Assembly: GCA_905234795.1 (NCBI GenBank)
Contig: CAJOIQ010000009.1
Coordinates: 1-51,331, forward strand
DNA length: 51,331 nucleotides
Source of the DNA: an uncultured Bacteroidales bacterium
Lineage (GTDB): Bacteria > Bacteroidota > Bacteroidia > Bacteroidales > UBA932
Reading direction: 5' to 3'
Of this stretch, positions 1-7,453 are shown one piece after another. The notes below the pieces were generated by a model that made no database searches, was not told the origin of the DNA, and saw nothing but the letters and a program-made list of their open reading frames with translations. Both the position numbers and the translations under genes were made by a program. Position 1 is the stretch's first letter. Each line of letters opens with the position of its first letter.

Positions 1-1
1 G

Positions 2-79
2 CGGGCAGTCATAAACAACAATAACAAAGAACTTAATGCCGTCCGAAAGGCCTTTGAGGCCCTACAACTGGCGGCCTAA
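2..79 (+). CDS. C-terminal tail of an unidentified protein (partial)
   Basis: An open frame runs from the window edge to a TAA at 77-79 and encodes 25 residues ending NKELNAVRKAFEALQLAA. The composition (Ala, Leu, Lys, Glu; probably helical) and codon choice resemble the neighbouring genes, and a promoter for the next gene begins shortly after the stop. The gene is cut by the window edge and the fragment is too short to name. It could be chance, since no start or domain is visible. Confidence 0.5.
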   Translation, partial: RAVINNNNKELNAVRKAFEALQLAA

Positions 80-101
80 ATCACTTGCGAAACTTAAATA
101 A

Positions 102-109
102 TATATTTG
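102..109 (+). promoter_or_regulatory. -7 box for the nitroreductase gene
   Basis: TATATTTG matches the Bacteroidetes -7 consensus TAnnTTTG and lies 20 bp before the ATG at 129. No good -33 TTTG is seen at the expected 19-21 bp distance, so this is a half-match. Confidence 0.45.
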
Positions 110-128
110 CACAAAACAAACCATTGAT

Positions 129-749
129 ATGAAACGCATCGCTTTATTCATCGCCATGGCCGCAGCGCTTGTGAGCGGCTGCAAGGCCCAGGAAAGCGCT
201 CCCGGCGCCTTGGACGTCATCATGACCCGCACCAGCATCCGTAACTTCACCGGAGAGCCTGTCTCTCAAGAGCAGCTGGAAACCATCCTCAAGGCCGGCA
301 TGGCGGCCCCCACGGCCATGAACAGCCAGCCCTGGCGCTTTGTGGTGGTAACGGATCAGGAAAAGATTGCCTCCGTTTTCGGACAGGGTCCCCGCAGCGG
401 CATGTTTACTACTGCCGGCGCCGTGATTGTGGTGTGCGGTGAATCCACCTCCATGCGCAAACCCTTCGGCCAGCCCGACGCCCCCGAAGTGGAAATGGAG
501 AACATGTTCTGGTTCGAAGACTGCTCGGCGGCCGCCGAGAACATCCTGCTGGCTGCCCATGCCCTGGGCCTGGGTGCCGTATGGACCGCCGGTTATCCCG
601 GCATGCAGCGCGTGGCTCCCATTGCCGCCACCCTGGGCATCCCGGAGAAAGTGATTCCCCTGTGCGTAATCCCCGTGGGTGTTCCGGCCGAATCCCCCGC
701 CCCTAAAGACAAGTGGAAACCCGAATACATCCACTGGAACCAGTGGTAG
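129..749 (+). CDS. Nitroreductase-family flavoprotein with lipoprotein signal
   Basis: A 206-residue protein of the FMN-dependent nitroreductase family, which reduces nitro compounds, quinones or flavins with NAD(P)H. The family N-terminus is visible: R-T-S-I-R-x-F at about 35-41, then an AAPTAMNSQPW segment at about 59-69 that contacts FMN and substrate. Before it is a lipoprotein signal peptide (MKR, hydrophobic stretch, lipobox LVSGC with Cys18), so the enzyme should be exported and membrane-anchored, unlike the usual cytosolic members. The ATG at 129 is chosen because it gives the signal peptide. The last bases overlap the start of tcdA, suggesting a two-gene unit. The substrate cannot be read from the sequence. 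Confidence 0.85.
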   Translation: MKRIALFIAMAAALVSGCKAQESAPGALDVIMTRTSIRNFTGEPVSQEQLETILKAGMAAPTAMNSQPWRFVVVTDQEKIASVFGQGPRSGMFTTAGAVIVVCGESTSMRKPFGQPDAPEVEMENMFWFEDCSAAAENILLAAHALGLGAVWTAGYPGMQRVAPIAATLGIPEKVIPLCVIPVGVPAESPAPKDKWKPEYIHWNQW

Positions 750-1477
750 ACATCTTCAACCGGGCCCGCCTGCTGGTGGGTGACGAGGGGATGGAGCGCA
801 TCGCTTCCCAACGCGTTCTGTTGTTGGGAATAGGCGGTGTGGGCTCCTGGTGTGCCGAAAGTCTGGTACGTTCCGGCATCGCGCACCTGACCCTGGTGGA
901 CGCCGACTGCGTGAATATCACCAACGTGAACCGGCAGCTGATGGCCACCACCCGTTCCGTTGGCCAGCCCAAGGTGGAAGCCTTGAAGGAACGTCTCCTG
1001 GAAATCAATCCCCAGGCCGATATCACGCCTGTCCAGGCGCTCTTCAGCGAAGAAACGGCGGCCCAGTTCCACCTGGACGATTACGACTACATCATAGACT
1101 GCATAGACTCCCTCAAGGACAAAACGGCCCTGATTGAACTGGCCACGCACGCAAGAGGAACTTTCTTCTCCTCCATGGGAGCCGCACTCAAAATTGACCC
1201 CACCCGCGTACGCGTTGCCGAATTCTGGGACGTGCGCGTGGACCCGCTGGCCCGCGCCATCCGTAAAAAGTTCCGCCGGGAAGGCCGGATTACGGCCAAA
1301 CCCTTCCTCTGCGTGTACTCGGAAGAGTTGATGGAGAACCGTGGCGAGGCTCAGGAGCCCGCCAATGAAATTGTGCGCAAGGCCTGCGTGAATGGCAGCC
1401 TTGCGCACATTACAGCGATCTTTGGTCATACCCTGGCCGGACTGGTCCTCCAGGATATTATCGGCCGTGAAGGGTAA
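743..1477 (+). CDS. tcdA: tRNA threonylcarbamoyladenosine dehydratase (TcdA/CsdL, E1-like)
   Basis: An E1/MoeB/ThiF-fold ATP-dependent enzyme that cyclises t6A37 of tRNA to ct6A. The Rossmann nucleotide motif GIGGVGSW is near residue 25, followed by TLVDADCVNITNVNRQ, typical of TcdA, and Cys residues towards the C-terminus. Start: GTG at 743 gives an N-terminus (VDIFNRARLLVG) of the length usual for the family and overlaps the preceding stop by 7 bp; an in-frame GTG at 713 would add ten poorly family-like residues. About 244 residues. The stop directly abuts the stop of the convergent porin gene at 1478, with no terminator between them. Confidence 0.9.
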   Translation: MVDIFNRARLLVGDEGMERIASQRVLLLGIGGVGSWCAESLVRSGIAHLTLVDADCVNITNVNRQLMATTRSVGQPKVEALKERLLEINPQADITPVQALFSEETAAQFHLDDYDYIIDCIDSLKDKTALIELATHARGTFFSSMGAALKIDPTRVRVAEFWDVRVDPLARAIRKKFRREGRITAKPFLCVYSEELMENRGEAQEPANEIVRKACVNGSLAHITAIFGHTLAGLVLQDIIGREG

Positions 1478-2737
1478 CTAGAAGTTAAACTTGGTCATGC
1501 AAATGAAGCGATGGTTCAAAACCCATTCGGGAGTACCATCGTACATGCCGCGGGCATTGCGGTTGCCACGGCCGAACTGAGCGGCAGTAAGGTTGTATTC
1601 CAGGGACACGGTGAACTTGCCGATATTCCAGGCAATGGTAGGAGTGGCACGGAAGGCCTGCTGAATCTTGGTATCGGCCGCCGTGTTCATCCAGAATTCT
1701 CCCACGGGATCCAACAGATCCCGGGTAGTGCCGAACTGCTTGAAATACCCCAGGGTGCACATCAGCTGCGTCTTCTTGCCATACTGGAAGCTCACGAAGG
1801 AAGCCCAGTCCTGCATGGGAGTATAGGTATAGGTATGGGTGGCGGCGTCATAGGAAGCCACACCGTAACCCGACAGCAGATTCATATGTTCCCCAGCCTG
1901 CGCAAAGATGGTCTTGGCACGCAGCTGGAACTTACCGTCGGTATACTGCAGGAACAGGAACGGAGAGATGGTACTCAGCAGGCCCTTGGCCTTGACGGTG
2001 GTACCATTGTCGGCCACCGTGCGGTAGGGCCTCATGTTCACCATGTCAAACCCCAGCTTGGCCAGGAATTTTCCGCTCTTATAGGCGGCACCCAAATAGA
2101 GTTCCGGGAGGCCGTATTTGTAATACTCCGTGCTCTTGTCGTTGGGACCGGTGGGCAGGAAGTGGTTCAGGTACAGCACACTGGCCGTGAAGGTAAAGTC
2201 ACCGGCGGTGTAGTCCAGAGTAACCTGGGGACTGCGGTTGAAGGGGTTGAAGGGAGCGCCGGACTCCAGGTTGGTGATGTGCGGAAGGTCCACGCCCATG
2301 GGATGCCAGGCCTGGCCCAGGGTAAGGGCAAGCGGGCTTTCGTCCCAGGTGAGTTTCACGAAGGCCTGACGCAGGCGCAGCTGCGGGATGATGGCCGATG
2401 CACCGGTTCCGCTGAGGCTGTAGAAATCGGCCTCCACCTTACCGGAGAGGTTCATGCGACCAAATTTGTAGGCACTCACGTCCAGGCCCAGGCGGGTGGT
2501 GAGGGACAGGTAACGCCAGTTGAAACCTGCGTTCAGATCCACATCTCCCTGCATGTTCTTATCCTTGGGCATGTAGAAGAAGAGGTCCTGGGTACCGGCA
2601 TTTACCTCGCGGGTATCGGCCGTCACATAGTTGCGGATGAAGCCGTAAAGCTTGAAATGGGCAGGCTTTTCTTCCTGCGCAAAAGCGGTGCTGCCGCAAA
2701 GCAGCAGGGCCGAAGCTATTGCAAATAACTTTTTCAT
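1478..2737 (-). CDS. Outer-membrane porin (beta-barrel, DcaP/phosphoselective-porin-like)
   Basis: A 419-residue secreted beta-barrel. The signal peptide is clear (MKKLFAIASALLLCGSTAFAQ) and is followed by alternating aromatic/polar strands (for example FKLYGFIRNYVTADTR, and YTAGDFTFTASVLYLNHF). The protein ends in Phe (TKFNF), the usual last residue recognised by the Bam machinery. The start is the ATG at 2737, one base past the stop of the upstream transporter; a TTG at 2746 would overlap that gene and spoil the signal peptide. It is the last gene of an operon with a DASS anion transporter and an M49-like lipoprotein, so it may admit the same carboxylates across the outer membrane (inference). 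No closer family name is justified. Confidence 0.8.
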   Translation of the reverse strand: MKKLFAIASALLLCGSTAFAQEEKPAHFKLYGFIRNYVTADTREVNAGTQDLFFYMPKDKNMQGDVDLNAGFNWRYLSLTTRLGLDVSAYKFGRMNLSGKVEADFYSLSGTGASAIIPQLRLRQAFVKLTWDESPLALTLGQAWHPMGVDLPHITNLESGAPFNPFNRSPQVTLDYTAGDFTFTASVLYLNHFLPTGPNDKSTEYYKYGLPELYLGAAYKSGKFLAKLGFDMVNMRPYRTVADNGTTVKAKGLLSTISPFLFLQYTDGKFQLRAKTIFAQAGEHMNLLSGYGVASYDAATHTYTYTPMQDWASFVSFQYGKKTQLMCTLGYFKQFGTTRDLLDPVGEFWMNTAADTKIQQAFRATPTIAWNIGKFTVSLEYNLTAAQFGRGNRNARGMYDGTPEWVLNHRFICMTKFNF

Positions 2738-2738
2738 A

Positions 2739-4184
2739 TTATGCAAACGGGAAAAGTTTGGTGAGCCAGAAGTAAGCCAGGATGAAACCGATGACGCCGA
2801 TGACGATACCCACCTTGGTCATATCCTTGGTTTCCACCATACCGGTAGCGCTGGCAATGGCATTCGGAGGGGTAGAGATGGGGAACAGCATGGCGATGGA
2901 AGCACAGCAGGCGATGAAGATAATCATGGCGCTGGTGCCGCCCATGGCCAGGAACTGGGCGTTGTTGGCAGCCTCGGGATCGGCCATACCATTGGCCACC
3001 ACAATGAGGATAGGGATGAGCAGGGCTGCGGTAGCGCTGTTGGAGATGAAGTTGGACAGGAAGTAGCACACCAGACCGGCCACAACCAGTACCAGCACAA
3101 CGCTCATGCTGCCGAACGGAATGGCCTGGATGAGCACTTTGGCCAGACCGGTATCCTGCATCAGGTAACCCAGGCAGAAGCCTCCCGCTACCAGCCACAG
3201 CACGTTCCAGTTGATTTCCTTGATTTCTTCCTTGCCAAAGAGGCCCGTGGCGGTAAACACGCCCAGGGGAATCCAGGCTACGATATTGGAGTTGATGCCG
3301 GTGAGTTTCTCGGTAGCCCACAGGAGGATGGTGCCGATGAAGGTGATCCAAACCACATACATCTTCCAGTCCTTCTTCTTGGTGTTCTGGGGGATTTCAA
3401 GGACCAGTTTCTTGGTCTTGAAGGGGAACATGACGCGCAGGAGGAACCAGGCGATCACAATCATGATAATCACGTAGGGGATCATGTGAATGCACCAGTC
3501 ACCAAAGCTGATATCGATACCGGCCTGCTCCAGGGCGCCCTTGGCGGTAGCGTTGGGCGGGGTGCCGATAGGCGTGCCGATACCACCGAGGTTGGCAGCC
3601 ACGGGGATGGACAGGGCCAAACCGATCTTGCCCTTATCGTCGGCCGGAAGCTTGGAAAGCACCGGGGTAAGCAGGGCCAGCATCATGGCGGCGGTAGCCG
3701 TATTGCTCATGAACATGGAGAAAATGGAGATCATGATGAGGAAGCCCAGCAGCACAACGGAAGGGTTGGTGCCGAAGAGTTTCAGGAGGGCGCGGGCCAG
3801 CGTGACGTCCAGGCCGTAACGCTCGGCCATGATGGCCAGCACAAAACCGCCCAGGAAGAGCATCACCACGGGATCGGCCATAGAGGACATGATGCGGGCA
3901 TAAGGAACCAGCGTACCGTACTGGGGATCGCAGAAGAAACCGATACCCTTGTTGGAAACGGTGAGCAGGGCTACCACAATTACCAGCAACGATGTGCTCC
4001 AGTTAGGAATGATCTCAAAGATCCACATGAGGGCGGCAAATACAAACAGGGCAATGACACGCTGCTGTACAACGGTGAGGGCATCAATGCCGAAGAAACT
4101 CACCGGTACGGCCCACAGGAACAGGGTGATGGCCAGCACCAGCGGCAGGAACACCCAAAGCTTAAGGTTAAACTTTTTTTCCAT
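2739..4184 (-). CDS. DASS/SLC13-family sodium:dicarboxylate (anion) symporter
   Basis: A 481-residue inner-membrane protein with about 11-12 hydrophobic segments. Both halves of the inverted-repeat fold carry the DASS signatures: SNTATAA at 160-166 with GTPPNATA at 207-214, and SNSATAA at 381-387 with STPPNAIA at 437-444. In the Vibrio homologue VcINDY the SNT motifs bind sodium and carboxylate. The likely substrates are C4-dicarboxylates such as succinate, malate or fumarate, but sulfate or citrate cannot be excluded from the motifs alone. It lies 12 bp after the M49-like lipoprotein and 1 bp before the porin, so the three genes are almost certainly cotranscribed. Confidence 0.93.
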   Translation of the reverse strand: MEKKFNLKLWVFLPLVLAITLFLWAVPVSFFGIDALTVVQQRVIALFVFAALMWIFEIIPNWSTSLLVIVVALLTVSNKGIGFFCDPQYGTLVPYARIMSSMADPVVMLFLGGFVLAIMAERYGLDVTLARALLKLFGTNPSVVLLGFLIMISIFSMFMSNTATAAMMLALLTPVLSKLPADDKGKIGLALSIPVAANLGGIGTPIGTPPNATAKGALEQAGIDISFGDWCIHMIPYVIIMIVIAWFLLRVMFPFKTKKLVLEIPQNTKKKDWKMYVVWITFIGTILLWATEKLTGINSNIVAWIPLGVFTATGLFGKEEIKEINWNVLWLVAGGFCLGYLMQDTGLAKVLIQAIPFGSMSVVLVLVVAGLVCYFLSNFISNSATAALLIPILIVVANGMADPEAANNAQFLAMGGTSAMIIFIACCASIAMLFPISTPPNAIASATGMVETKDMTKVGIVIGVIGFILAYFWLTKLFPFA

Positions 4185-4196
4185 TATAGTCAGTAG

Positions 4197-5801
4197 TTAT
4201 TTTTCGTAGGTCAGACGGATGTCCACAGGAATTTTTTCCAGCTCCAGGCTCACGATGTCGGCCTTGATGGTGGAAGGGACAACGGCATATTTGGCAACCA
4301 GCCGGGCGGCGCCCTCGGCGTCTCCGGTGGCCTGCAGCTTGAGGATGAGCTCGCTCAAGGCGGTCACTGCTGCTTCGGCCTTGGTGTAATCAATGCTGTA
4401 CTTGCCGGAAGCCTTGCGCTCGATAGCGCCCTGTTCCATGAGCCAGTTATAGGCCAGCAGGTTGGCGCGACCGGTAGCGTCGGCTGTGCCGAAACGGGTG
4501 GAACGGATGGTGTTGGCGATGAAGGTGGCCAGCACATCCTGCTTCATGATGAGGGCGTCAATACGGTGAGCAGCCACTTCCTGCATGCACAGGAAGGCGC
4601 CCAGCACATTGGACTTGGCCTTCTCCAACGTGAGAGCCTCATTGCCCAGGGCATCGGCCACACTCCCCTTTCCGTTCACGGTTTCCTTCACGCCCAGGCT
4701 CTGGGCCACTTCACGGAACACGATAACCCAGTAGAAGGCGGTGGCGTCCAGGTGGGCGCAGTCATCGGCCTCCAGCAGCAGCATGCCGGCCGGGAACACG
4801 GTGCGGTTGTATTTCTCACGGATGATGTTGTCGAACAGGACCGTACGGGTGCCGTAATGCTCCTGCACGGTGGGATCGTAGGGCAGGTTCACGGCGATGT
4901 TCTTGTAGCCGGCGTTAGGATAACCGCCGTAGTACAGGACGTCGCAGGAGAAGATATTGGACTTGGCACCGGGGACGAAGTTATGGTAGGCGCGGTCTCC
5001 AGGCAGGGAAGCCTGCAATTCCGGGAGACGGCTGCACAGCTCTTCCAGGGCCCGGGTGCGTTCCTCGTTCTTCAGAAGCACATAGGCGCCATAGGACGCC
5101 TTTTTGCCGTAACGGGCGTCGTCGATGGTCTCGGTGGGGCCGATAATGAGGTCCATCTTGCTGTCGGTCATATCCAGCCAGGAACGCTGGGCCGAATAAT
5201 ATCGGTCCGTCTTCACGGCCTGAGCCATCTGCAGCAGGTATTCCCGGACGCTGTTCTTGATGGTGATGTCGGCAGCGGCACGAAGAAGGTCGGCCATCTT
5301 GTCCACCTGCTCTCTATAGGCATCATGATACCAGACAGTCTCCAGGGAACCGTCGGCCTTGCGGCGGATGATGGTGTAGGGGCTGTTCTTGGCGGGATCC
5401 TGGAGAGCGTCGAACTCTTCGTCGGTCATATCCTCGGGATAGAAACGGGCGCCGGCGGGTTTGGATTCAAAGCCCGGAATGAACGGCTCATTGTCGATAC
5501 GGTCCCAGGGGCCGTAATTGATCTGGGCATAGGCTTTCTCGGCGGGATCGGCCAAAGCGCTCAGGAATGCGCTGGAGCCATAGTTCTGCTCCCAATAGAT
5601 GGCATCGGCCTGGTCGGCCGCAAAGCGGTATAGATTAAGAACCTCTTTACCATTGTCGGTGATTCCCGAAAGGTCCGGAGCGGGAACCGTTACCTGAGCA
5701 TAATTCTCCAGCAGGCGCTCGGCCTTGCTGCGGCCTTTCCCACAGGACGCGATGGCCAGGGCAACCACCACCAGAGACAGTGCGATAGCAAGTTTTCTCA
5801 T
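4197..5801 (-). CDS. M49 (dipeptidyl-peptidase III)-like lipoprotein, catalytic residues lost
   Basis: A 534-residue lipoprotein (MRKLAIALSL..., lipobox AIASC with Cys20) that follows the Bacteroidetes M49-like zinc-hydrolase family along its length: the NYGPWDR block near 95-101, KPAGARFYPEDMT near 114-126, GPTETIDDARYGKKASY near 221-237 and the RSTRFG region. The active site is destroyed. Where relatives have HEVAHGLG this protein has REVAQSLG (R363, Q367 in place of the zinc histidines), and where they have EEGKAD it has EKAKSN (K394, N398). The frame is open with normal codon usage, so the gene looks maintained as a pseudoenzyme, perhaps a binding lipoprotein. Start: ATG at 5801, which gives the signal peptide; upstream in-frame codons would only add a cytosolic-looking leader. 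First gene of the operon with the anion transporter and porin. Confidence 0.85.
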   Translation of the reverse strand: MRKLAIALSLVVVALAIASCGKGRSKAERLLENYAQVTVPAPDLSGITDNGKEVLNLYRFAADQADAIYWEQNYGSSAFLSALADPAEKAYAQINYGPWDRIDNEPFIPGFESKPAGARFYPEDMTDEEFDALQDPAKNSPYTIIRRKADGSLETVWYHDAYREQVDKMADLLRAAADITIKNSVREYLLQMAQAVKTDRYYSAQRSWLDMTDSKMDLIIGPTETIDDARYGKKASYGAYVLLKNEERTRALEELCSRLPELQASLPGDRAYHNFVPGAKSNIFSCDVLYYGGYPNAGYKNIAVNLPYDPTVQEHYGTRTVLFDNIIREKYNRTVFPAGMLLLEADDCAHLDATAFYWVIVFREVAQSLGVKETVNGKGSVADALGNEALTLEKAKSNVLGAFLCMQEVAAHRIDALIMKQDVLATFIANTIRSTRFGTADATGRANLLAYNWLMEQGAIERKASGKYSIDYTKAEAAVTALSELILKLQATGDAEGAARLVAKYAVVPSTIKADIVSLELEKIPVDIRLTYEK

Positions 5802-5831
5802 TGCAGGTTTATTGGTTTCACTAATAGTCTG

Positions 5832-5839
5832 CAAATTTA
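5832..5839 (-). promoter_or_regulatory. -7 box for the M49-like/transporter/porin operon
   Basis: On the minus strand this reads TAAATTTG, a full match to TAnnTTTG, 31 bp before the start codon at 5801. The region 19-21 bp upstream has no exact TTTG. Confidence 0.5.
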
Positions 5840-5894
5840 GCAATAAATTGCGATATAGCCACCATTTTTATTCCGGAATCTTTCTTCAAAAGTG

Positions 5895-5926
5895 CTTGTA
5901 AATTCCCTTTTTATTCTTTAAATTTG
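5895..5926 (+). promoter_or_regulatory. Promoter of gdhA
   Basis: The -7 box TAAATTTG at 5919-5926 matches TAnnTTTG; CTTG at 5895-5898 sits 20 bp upstream as a 3/4 match to the -33 TTTG. The AT-rich leader to the ATG at 5990 is 63 bp. Confidence 0.55.
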
Positions 5927-5989
5927 TAACGGAATTTTTGAATATTCCTACAATATTATAACCCTAACAACACTAAACAAAGTCAAATC

Positions 5990-7333
5990 ATGAAAACAAC
6001 CGACATCATGGCACGTTTGCAGGCCAAGTATCCCCTTGAAAAAGAGTACCTGCAGGCAGTTCAGGAGGTTCTGGAATCCATCGAGGATGTGTACAACCAG
6101 CATCCCGAATTCGAAAAGGCAAAGATCGTGGAACGTCTGGTAGAACCGGACCGCATCTTCACCTTCCGCGTAACCTGGATTGACGACCGTGGAGAGGTTC
6201 AGACCAACACCGGTTACCGCATCCAGTTCAACAGTGCCATCGGTCCCTATAAGGGCGGTCTGCGCTTCCACAAAGCCGTGACCCCGTCCATGCTCAAATT
6301 CCTGGGCTTTGAGCAGACCTTCAAGAACGCTCTCACCACCCTCCCGATGGGCGGCGCAAAGGGCGGCTCCGACTTCGACCCCGTGGGCAAGTCCAACGAC
6401 GAAATCATGCGTTTCTGCCAGGCTTTCATGCTGGAGCTGTGGAACTGCATCGGCCCGGACCAGGATATTCCTGCCGGTGACGTGGGCGTAGGCGGCCGTG
6501 AAATCGGTTATCTCTACGGTATGTACAAGAAGCTGGCCCGCCAGTACAACACCGGCGTTCTCACCGGTAAGGGCGGCACCTGGGGCGGTTCCATCCTGCG
6601 TCCGGAAGCCACCGGTTTCGGTGCTCTGTATTTCACCCATCACCTGCTGGAGAAAGCCGGCAAGGACATCCGGGGCAAGAAAGTAGCCGTCTCCGGCTTC
6701 GGTAACGTGGCCTGGGGCGCCTGCATCAAGGCCACCGAACTGGGCGCCAAGGTTGTTGCCATCTCCGGTCCCGACGGCGTGTGCCACATTCCCGACGGTA
6801 TCACCAAGGAAATGATCGACTACATGCTGGTAATGCGTGCTTCCAACCGCAACATGGTGGAAGACATGGCCACCAAGTTCCCCGACAAAGCCAAATTCAC
6901 TGCCGGAAAGAAGGCCTGGAGCATTCCCGTGGACATCGCCCTGCCTTGCGCTTTCCAGAACGAACTTTCCGAGGACGACGCCAAGGAACTGGTAGCCAAC
7001 GGTTGCTGGTGCTGCTGCGAGGTTTCCAACATGGGTTGCCAGCCCGGCGCCATCCACTACTTCCAGCACAACGGCATCCTCTTCGCTCCCGGTAAGGCTG
7101 TGAATGCTGGTGGTGTGGCTACTTCCGGTCTGGAAATGACCCAGAACGCCGAGCACATCTCCTGGAGCGGCCAGGAAGTGGACGACAAACTGCACTTCAT
7201 CATGAAGAGCATCCACGAGCAGTGCGTGAAGTACGGCACCCAGCCTGACGGCAGCATCGACTACGTGAAGGGCGCCAACATCGCCGGCTTCATGAAGGTG
7301 GCTACTGCCATGCTTGAGCAGGGAACGATTTAG
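5990..7333 (+). CDS. gdhA: NADP-type hexameric glutamate dehydrogenase
   Basis: A 447-residue enzyme, the standard length for hexameric GDH, interconverting 2-oxoglutarate plus ammonia and glutamate. Visible are the substrate/catalytic segment (GPYKGGLRFH near 86-94, LPMGGAKGG at 118-126 with catalytic Lys124), the Gly-rich dinucleotide fold (VSGFGNVAWGA) and the C-terminal FAPGKAVNAGGVATSGLEM block. Length and subclass favour NADP(H). An odd spot is residues 339-350, where five cysteines cluster (C-W-C-C-C-E-V-S-N-M-G-C) in the place usually read as EGANMP-like. Monocistronic: own promoter upstream and strong terminator 22 bp after the stop. Confidence 0.96.
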   Translation: MKTTDIMARLQAKYPLEKEYLQAVQEVLESIEDVYNQHPEFEKAKIVERLVEPDRIFTFRVTWIDDRGEVQTNTGYRIQFNSAIGPYKGGLRFHKAVTPSMLKFLGFEQTFKNALTTLPMGGAKGGSDFDPVGKSNDEIMRFCQAFMLELWNCIGPDQDIPAGDVGVGGREIGYLYGMYKKLARQYNTGVLTGKGGTWGGSILRPEATGFGALYFTHHLLEKAGKDIRGKKVAVSGFGNVAWGACIKATELGAKVVAISGPDGVCHIPDGITKEMIDYMLVMRASNRNMVEDMATKFPDKAKFTAGKKAWSIPVDIALPCAFQNELSEDDAKELVANGCWCCCEVSNMGCQPGAIHYFQHNGILFAPGKAVNAGGVATSGLEMTQNAEHISWSGQEVDDKLHFIMKSIHEQCVKYGTQPDGSIDYVKGANIAGFMKVATAMLEQGTI

Positions 7334-7354
7334 GCTTCGCCCAAATTATTCCTG

Positions 7355-7384
7355 AAAGGGGTCGGCGTCCGCCGACCCCTTTTT
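7355..7384 (+). terminator. Rho-independent terminator of gdhA
   Basis: A 9-bp GC stem (GGGGTCGGC at 7358-7366 with GCCGACCCC at 7371-7379), loop GTCC, followed by five T. Confidence 0.92.
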
Positions 7385-7392
7385 CAATTCAT

Positions 7393-7435
7393 TGAGGGGA
7401 GTCCCCTCACCCCCCCGTCGCTTTGCTCCGAAGGT
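7393..7435. repeat. Compound small palindromes between gdhA and dsbD
   Basis: TGAGGGG-AGT-CCCCTCA (7393-7409) is followed by a C tract and then CGAAGG/CCTTCG around 7429-7441. This is not needed as a terminator, because gdhA already has one. The order (G/C palindrome, C tract, second hairpin) resembles the reverse complement of the element inside rsmH at 32209-32264. The gap holds no other feature. Confidence 0.5.
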
Positions 7436-7453
7436 CCTTCGAGGCAAACTCTA

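Noticed and set aside
2738..2746. TTG start at 2746 for the porin.
   Set aside because: It overlaps the stop of the upstream gene; ATG at 2737 gives a clean signal peptide.
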